NCBI GenBank assembly: GCA_903861145.1
Contig: CAIOTH010000128.1
Location: 1-57,755 of the forward strand
DNA: 57,755 nucleotides
Direction of reading: 5' to 3'
DNA from: an uncultured Bacteroidota bacterium
Lineage (GTDB): Bacteria; Bacteroidota; Bacteroidia; Chitinophagales; LD1
Both the position numbers and the translations under genes were made by a program. The stretch's first letter is position 1, and each line of letters starts with the position of its first letter. The notes under the pieces are model-generated. The model saw only the letters and a list, made by a program, of their open reading frames with translations. It was not told where the DNA came from and did no database searches. This document shows positions 53,920 to 57,755 of this stretch, piece after piece.

Positions 53920-55326
53920 TTATTTCACCACCATTATTTTTCCGGTAGCTTTTCCCGTTTCGGTCTGCACCTCAACAAAATAAATACCGGCAGATTGCCC
54001 GGTAAGGTTGAGGGTGTTTTGTGTTTTGGTCAAAGTAAGTTGTTCGACTTTTTGACCGAGGGTGTTGTAAACTTCAACCGGGTAGTCGCCTTGAGTTCCG
54101 GGTAATTGAATTATAAACTCACCGGTGGATGGGTTGGGGGAGATTTGGAGTTTGGGGGCCGGTAATATTGCGGGGATGGAAGTAGCTGTATCGATGATTT
54201 CAAGCAATTTGCTCTCCGGACCTAAACCATCAATACTATCAAAGTGATGCAAAACTGTCTCGGTAAAAGTAATTGGGGCGAAACTGTAAAGGGTGCCAAA
54301 TCCGTTAGCGCCACCTGTCTGGGTAGTACCGTATAAAAGTCCATCACTGGCTTTTGTAGGAGGAGCCACAGGAAAAGAACCATCACTGCCAAAACCGAAA
54401 TCATGCAACACTTTATATTGGTCTGTGGGAATACTATAACTGAAAAGGACGCCCGAATGATTAAGTCCTCCCAATGGTGTTACACCGTATATAATGGTGT
54501 CTCCAAGCAAAAGCAAACCCGGCGATAACCATCCATAAACGCCATAACATCCTGAAGTTGTGTCAAAACTGTGAATATTAGCGACTGTGTGGCCATTAAT
54601 ATCATATTTGAAAATTAAGCCTTTGTTGGAGCTTCCACCCAAAATGGATATACCATAAAGCGTACCTCCACTAGTTTCTACGAGATCACCTTCTGGTCTA
54701 AAATTCGGAAAGGTAGAAACATCGATGCAGGCATGTGAGTTAAAGTTGTAACTGTAAATATTGCCCGAAGATGCTATGCCATATAACAATCCATTGTTTG
54801 CTAAATATAGCGAGCCGTCAGGGCTAGATACATCGCTATTAAAGTTGTAGGCATATTCAATACTATCATTTAGTAGATTACAGCTGATGATGGTTCCATA
54901 GCTAAGGCTGCCACCTCCTGCGGTAGTGGCTAATAGGATACTGTCACTTACTTGAACAAGTGCTGATTGGGGAAGCCTTCCAGTGCTACTGCCTGCTATA
55001 CCGCCATTCGGAAAACTCGTTAATACTTTTAGAATGCTGTTTGTTGGATTGTAGCTAAATATGGTGCCATTATCGTAGTTACCCGATTGGGGTGTGGTCC
55101 CATAAAGTAATCCATTACTTGCTTTGATGAGAGAAGTATAAGACCGGTATCCTGTGGAATCAATGAACTTATAGGCGGTTTGCATAATATGCGTGGATAA
55201 ATTGTAGTTGAAAATTACCCCGTTTCTTCCTCCCCCGAAAGCTGTCGTTCCCCAAAGCACCGAAGTCTGTGCTTTACATGAAAAACTGGCAATTGTTATT
55301 AGTAAGACCAGTAAATTATGTTTCAT
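53920..55326 (-). CDS. T9SS-sorted GloVer (TIGR03803-like) repeat protein
   Basis: 468 residues with a signal peptide (NLLVLLITIASFSCKAQ). Tandem ~50-residue units such as LYGTTPQSGNYDNGTIFSYN, LLATTAGGGSLSYGTIISCN, LYGISILGGSSNKGLIFKY and LYGTTQTGGANGFGTLYSF match the Gloeo/Verruco choice-of-anchor repeat, a probable propeller. The C-terminus is a type A sorting domain (LQISPNPSTGEFIIQL, SAGIYFVEVQTE). It is a surface protein of unknown ligand. It converges on the histidine kinase gene with a 10-bp gap. Confidence 0.88.
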   Translation of the reverse strand: MKHNLLVLLITIASFSCKAQTSVLWGTTAFGGGRNGVIFNYNLSTHIMQTAYKFIDSTGYRSYTSLIKASNGLLYGTTPQSGNYDNGTIFSYNPTNSILKVLTSFPNGGIAGSSTGRLPQSALVQVSDSILLATTAGGGSLSYGTIISCNLLNDSIEYAYNFNSDVSSPDGSLYLANNGLLYGIASSGNIYSYNFNSHACIDVSTFPNFRPEGDLVETSGGTLYGISILGGSSNKGLIFKYDINGHTVANIHSFDTTSGCYGVYGWLSPGLLLLGDTIIYGVTPLGGLNHSGVLFSYSIPTDQYKVLHDFGFGSDGSFPVAPPTKASDGLLYGTTQTGGANGFGTLYSFAPITFTETVLHHFDSIDGLGPESKLLEIIDTATSIPAILPAPKLQISPNPSTGEFIIQLPGTQGDYPVEVYNTLGQKVEQLTLTKTQNTLNLTGQSAGIYFVEVQTETGKATGKIMVVK

Positions 55327-55412
55327 ACCTAAATGTAAACTAAATATTGCAATATTTTAATTTATGGCCTTAAATCCAAAGGCCGATTATCCCTTCCAAT
55401 CAAATTAAATTT

Positions 55413-55440
55413 CCGTATACTTTAGTATACTTTACGAAAA
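55413..55440. promoter_or_regulatory. Imperfect palindrome, TATAC-TTTA-GTATA core with TACGAAA flank
   Basis: CCGTATACTTTAGTATAC is followed by TTTACGAAAA. It shares the TACGAAA half-site with the perfect palindrome at 55680, which suggests a common DNA-binding protein. It is close to the start of the leftward GloVer gene. Confidence 0.35.
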
Positions 55441-55446
55441 TAGTCA

Positions 55447-55467
55447 TTTGTAAATAACACATTATCA
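55447..55467. repeat. Direct repeat copy 1 (TTTGTAAATAAC..ATTATCA)
   Basis: 21 bp, matching 55524-55544 at 19 positions. The two copies are 77 bp apart, close to an integral number of helical turns. Confidence 0.55.
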
Positions 55468-55523
55468 ATTTGTTGGAAGTAAGAAAATGACCAAAAACAA
55501 GCAATTTTCTCAAGTGTATACCC

Positions 55524-55544
55524 TTTGTAAATAACTGATTATCA
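55524..55544. repeat. Direct repeat copy 2 (TTTGTAAATAAC..ATTATCA)
   Basis: Second copy of the 21-bp repeat upstream of parE. Only the two central bases differ from copy 1. Confidence 0.55.
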
Positions 55545-55679
55545 TGTTTATGTGCGTTTCTAACCGCTATAAATACCTCAATTATCCGCATTTAATCAAT
55601 GTTTGTAATGGTATTTTAAACAATAAGTCAAAGAACGGCCACTTATTTCGATAGCAATTTCAAAATCTTAATTTTGCTA

Positions 55680-55699
55680 TTTCGTATTATATTACGAAA
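55680..55699. promoter_or_regulatory. Perfect TTTCGTA-N6-TACGAAA palindrome (candidate operator)
   Basis: Perfect 7-bp arms around TTATAT, the form expected of a dimeric HTH repressor site. It lies 290 bp before the parE ATG and directly upstream of a possible structured RNA. Confidence 0.5.
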
Positions 55700-55989
55700 C
55701 TAGTGAGTTTCCGTGGCATAACAGAAGGGTGGGGACAACTATTCTTATTCCGCAGGCATATCGTTAGCTCCTGTTAATCTTTAGTCCCCTCAAAATTCTG
55801 ATTCATACAATTTCCAGGAAAAATTGCCCAAAACCCCCAATTTACCTGTATTCTACACCGTCCAATATCTTATCAACAGGGGTTAGTTGTGGATTAATAG
55901 AGGCTTTATACATTCGCAACCGCAATAAATTTACGCAGATAATGATGGCTACGCAAATACATTGCGCAGCTAACACACAATTTTGGCAC

Positions 55990-57755
55990 ATGGCAACTAA
56001 GCAAGTAGTAGATACAGGATACGATGAGAGTGACGTAAGAACCCTCGATTGGCTGGAGCATATCCGCATACGCCCGGGTATGTATATTGGCAAAACAGGC
56101 GATGGTAGTAGTATTGATGATGGTATTTATATTCTTTTAAAGGAGGTGATAGATAACTGTATTGATGAATACCAAATGGGCCACGGCAAAAAGGTGGATG
56201 TAAGTGTTACCAAGGAAAAAATATGCGTGCGCGATTATGGCCGCGGTATTCCGCTTGGTAAATTGATTGATTGTGTGTCGCAAATTAATACAGGTGCCAA
56301 GTATGATTCGAAGGCGTTTAAAAAGTCGGTGGGTTTGAACGGGGTTGGTACTAAGGCGGTGAATGCGCTATCGGTTTACTTTAAGGCATACGCTGTGCGC
56401 GAGGGGCAAAAGAAAATAGCTGAGTTTGCCGCTGGTAAATTAACCAAAGACCACAAGCTTGAAAAAACCGACGAGCCTAACGGAACATATATTGAGTTTT
56501 TACCTGATAGCAAGATATTTAAGAACTTCCACTACATACACGAGTATGTAGAGCAGATGATTCAGAATTATACTTACCTCAACACCGGCCTCAGTTTTTA
56601 TTACAATGGCAACCGATATATAAGCCAGAAAGGTTTGTATGATTTGCTATCGCGCAAAAAAGATGTTGAAACACTTTGTTACCCTATTATACATTTGGTA
56701 GGAGAGGAGATTGAACTGGCGATGACCCACAATCACCAATACGGTGAGGAGCATTATAGTTTTGTGAACGGCCAATACACGGTACAAGGCGGAACGCACT
56801 TATTGGCGTTTAGAGAAGCTATAGTTAAAACGGTGCGCGAGTTTTATAAAAAAGATTTTGATACGGTTGATATACGGGAAGCTATTGTGGCTGCCATTTC
56901 GGTAAGAATACAGGAGCCTGTATTTGAGTCGCAAACCAAAACAAAACTGGGAACCGATAAACTGCATGGCGAGGAGCGCACCATGAAACAGTTTGTATAT
57001 GAGTTTGTGAAGGAACACCTGGATAACTACCTGCACAAAAACCCTGAAACAGCTGATGCATTGCTGAAGCGCATTTTGCAAAGCGAACGCGAGCGTAAAG
57101 AAATTGCCGGTATTAAGAAACTGGCCAACGAACGCGCTAAGAAAGCCAACATACACAACAAAAAACTACGCGATTGCAAAATACACCTCACCGATTTAAA
57201 GGATGAAGAAAGGTTAGGCACTACGTTGTTCATTACCGAAGGAGACTCGGCTAGTGGTTCTATCACCAAAAGCCGTAACCCTGATTTGCAGGCGGTGTTT
57301 TCATTGCGAGGTAAGCCACTTAACTGCTTTGGATTAACGAAGAAAGTGGTGTATGAAAATGAAGAGTTCAACTTGTTGCAACACGCTTTAAATATTGAGG
57401 ATTCGATTGATGATTTGCGTTATCACAACATAGTAGTAGCTACCGATGCCGATGTGGATGGTATGCACATACGGTTATTGTTGCTTACGTTCTTCCTGCA
57501 GTTTTTTCCTGATTTAGTGCGTAACAACCACGTAAAGATTTTGGAAACGCCGTTGTTTAGAGTGCGCAACAAAACGCAAACGCACTACTGTTATAACGAA
57601 GAAGAGAAACAGGCCGCTATTAAAAAACTAAACGGTAAAGCCGAGATTACCCGATTTAAAGGTTTGGGTGAAATAAGCCCCGAGGAGTTTGGTGGTTTTA
57701 TTGGTGAGAATATTAAGTGGAGCCCGGTGATTGTTGAAGATAAAACCAAGGTTGA
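55990..57755 (+). CDS. parE: DNA topoisomerase IV subunit B (type IIA, GyrB/ParE-like), 5' part
   Basis: 588 codons are visible from the ATG at 55990, and the frame is still open at the window end. GHKL ATPase: [34 protein letters not shown], and [14 protein letters not shown]. Transducer domain: [34 protein letters not shown] (catalytic Glu), FSLRGKPLN and [14 protein letters not shown] (Asp pair). [15 protein letters not shown] follows. It pairs with ParC to decatenate chromosomes using ATP. The Bacteroidota-type [19 protein letters not shown] wording fits ParE better than GyrB. The last part of the gene lies beyond the window. Confidence 0.93.
   Translation, partial: MATKQVVDTGYDESDVRTLDWLEHIRIRPGMYIGKTGDGSSIDDGIYILLKEVIDNCIDEYQMGHGKKVDVSVTKEKICVRDYGRGIPLGKLIDCVSQINTGAKYDSKAFKKSVGLNGVGTKAVNALSVYFKAYAVREGQKKIAEFAAGKLTKDHKLEKTDEPNGTYIEFLPDSKIFKNFHYIHEYVEQMIQNYTYLNTGLSFYYNGNRYISQKGLYDLLSRKKDVETLCYPIIHLVGEEIELAMTHNHQYGEEHYSFVNGQYTVQGGTHLLAFREAIVKTVREFYKKDFDTVDIREAIVAAISVRIQEPVFESQTKTKLGTDKLHGEERTMKQFVYEFVKEHLDNYLHKNPETADALLKRILQSERERKEIAGIKKLANERAKKANIHNKKLRDCKIHLTDLKDEERLGTTLFITEGDSASGSITKSRNPDLQAVFSLRGKPLNCFGLTKKVVYENEEFNLLQHALNIEDSIDDLRYHNIVVATDADVDGMHIRLLLLTFFLQFFPDLVRNNHVKILETPLFRVRNKTQTHYCYNEEEKQAAIKKLNGKAEITRFKGLGEISPEEFGGFIGENIKWSPVIVEDKTKV

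Larger units (their letters stand above)
55327..55989. other. Long AT-rich divergent intergenic region upstream of parE
   Basis: 663 bp without a credible gene. It contains paired direct repeats, two TACGAAA-type palindromes, a possible structured RNA (about 55725-55795) and three 8/9 DnaA-box-like sequences: TTATCCGCA (55582), TTATCAACA (55870) and TAATCCACA on the minus strand (near 55890). A weak 63-codon minus ORF at 55400-55591 is not convincing. Confidence 0.5.

Noticed and set aside
55400-55591. 63-codon minus ORF upstream of parE
   Set aside because: Spans the direct repeats and palindrome; composition is not protein-like, no start context.

Overview
ORGANISM. The window is from a Bacteroidota chromosome, probably a Chitinophagia/Sphingobacteriia-like free-living aerobe. 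At least eight large secreted proteins end in the type IX secretion (T9SS) type A sorting domain. There is a FecA-type TonB receptor, a PurS/RsmI/PssA housekeeping block, and TAnnTTTG-like promoter elements. Metabolic genes include pyruvate carboxylase, ATP-dependent PEP carboxykinase and phenylalanine hydroxylase. No rRNA, complete tRNA or CRISPR array was seen. LAYOUT. (1) About 1-11070 is an AT-rich accessory island. It opens inside the end of an IS66-like element that has cut a prokaryotic viperin gene. What is left is the viperin C-terminus fused to a cytidylate-kinase-like domain. Next come a small unknown protein, a 31-residue Pro-rich peptide, an HNH nuclease + HIT pair, a PLD nuclease + SF1 helicase/nuclease pair, and small regulators (excisionase-like HTH, ArsR, stand-alone receiver). 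A tyrosine recombinase follows, flanked by degenerate direct repeats and a tRNA 3'-end-like att site. The island abuts a secreted adhesin gene that has lost its 5' end. (2) 11-28 kb holds mostly T9SS cargo (adhesin, metallophosphatase, beta-helix protein, subtilase and others) around pyruvate carboxylase, plus a histone-H1-like Lys/Ala protein and a SnoaL-VOC fusion with an in-frame stop. (3) 28-45 kb is mainly core metabolism: rsmI, purS, pssA, an aminopeptidase P, pckA, a frameshifted secreted protein, an EEP-family phosphohydrolase, a BNR-repeat T9SS protein, phenylalanine hydroxylase, a DEAD-box helicase, a RetSat-like oxidoreductase and cysE-cysK. (4) 45-57.7 kb has a FecA-like receptor behind two Fur-like boxes, a GT39-like membrane glycosyltransferase, an MmcQ/YjbR protein, a C10 peptidase, a TPR-histidine kinase, a GloVer-repeat T9SS protein and the 5' part of parE. 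HOW THE GENES WORK TOGETHER. The island looks like a mobile antiphage locus: an interrupted viperin/nucleotide-kinase system beside two nuclease modules and a recombinase. Pyc and PckA form the pyruvate-to-PEP gluconeogenic bypass. CysE and CysK make cysteine from serine. They sit behind a Cys-rich 23-codon leader ORF and a strong intrinsic terminator, which together look like a cysteine-responsive transcription attenuator; this is the most attractive regulatory find. The iron receptor appears Fur-controlled. Several genes carry apparent lesions: viperin, adhesin, SnoaL-VOC and the 33.16 kb secreted protein. Each is either a true pseudogene or a sequencing/assembly artefact.
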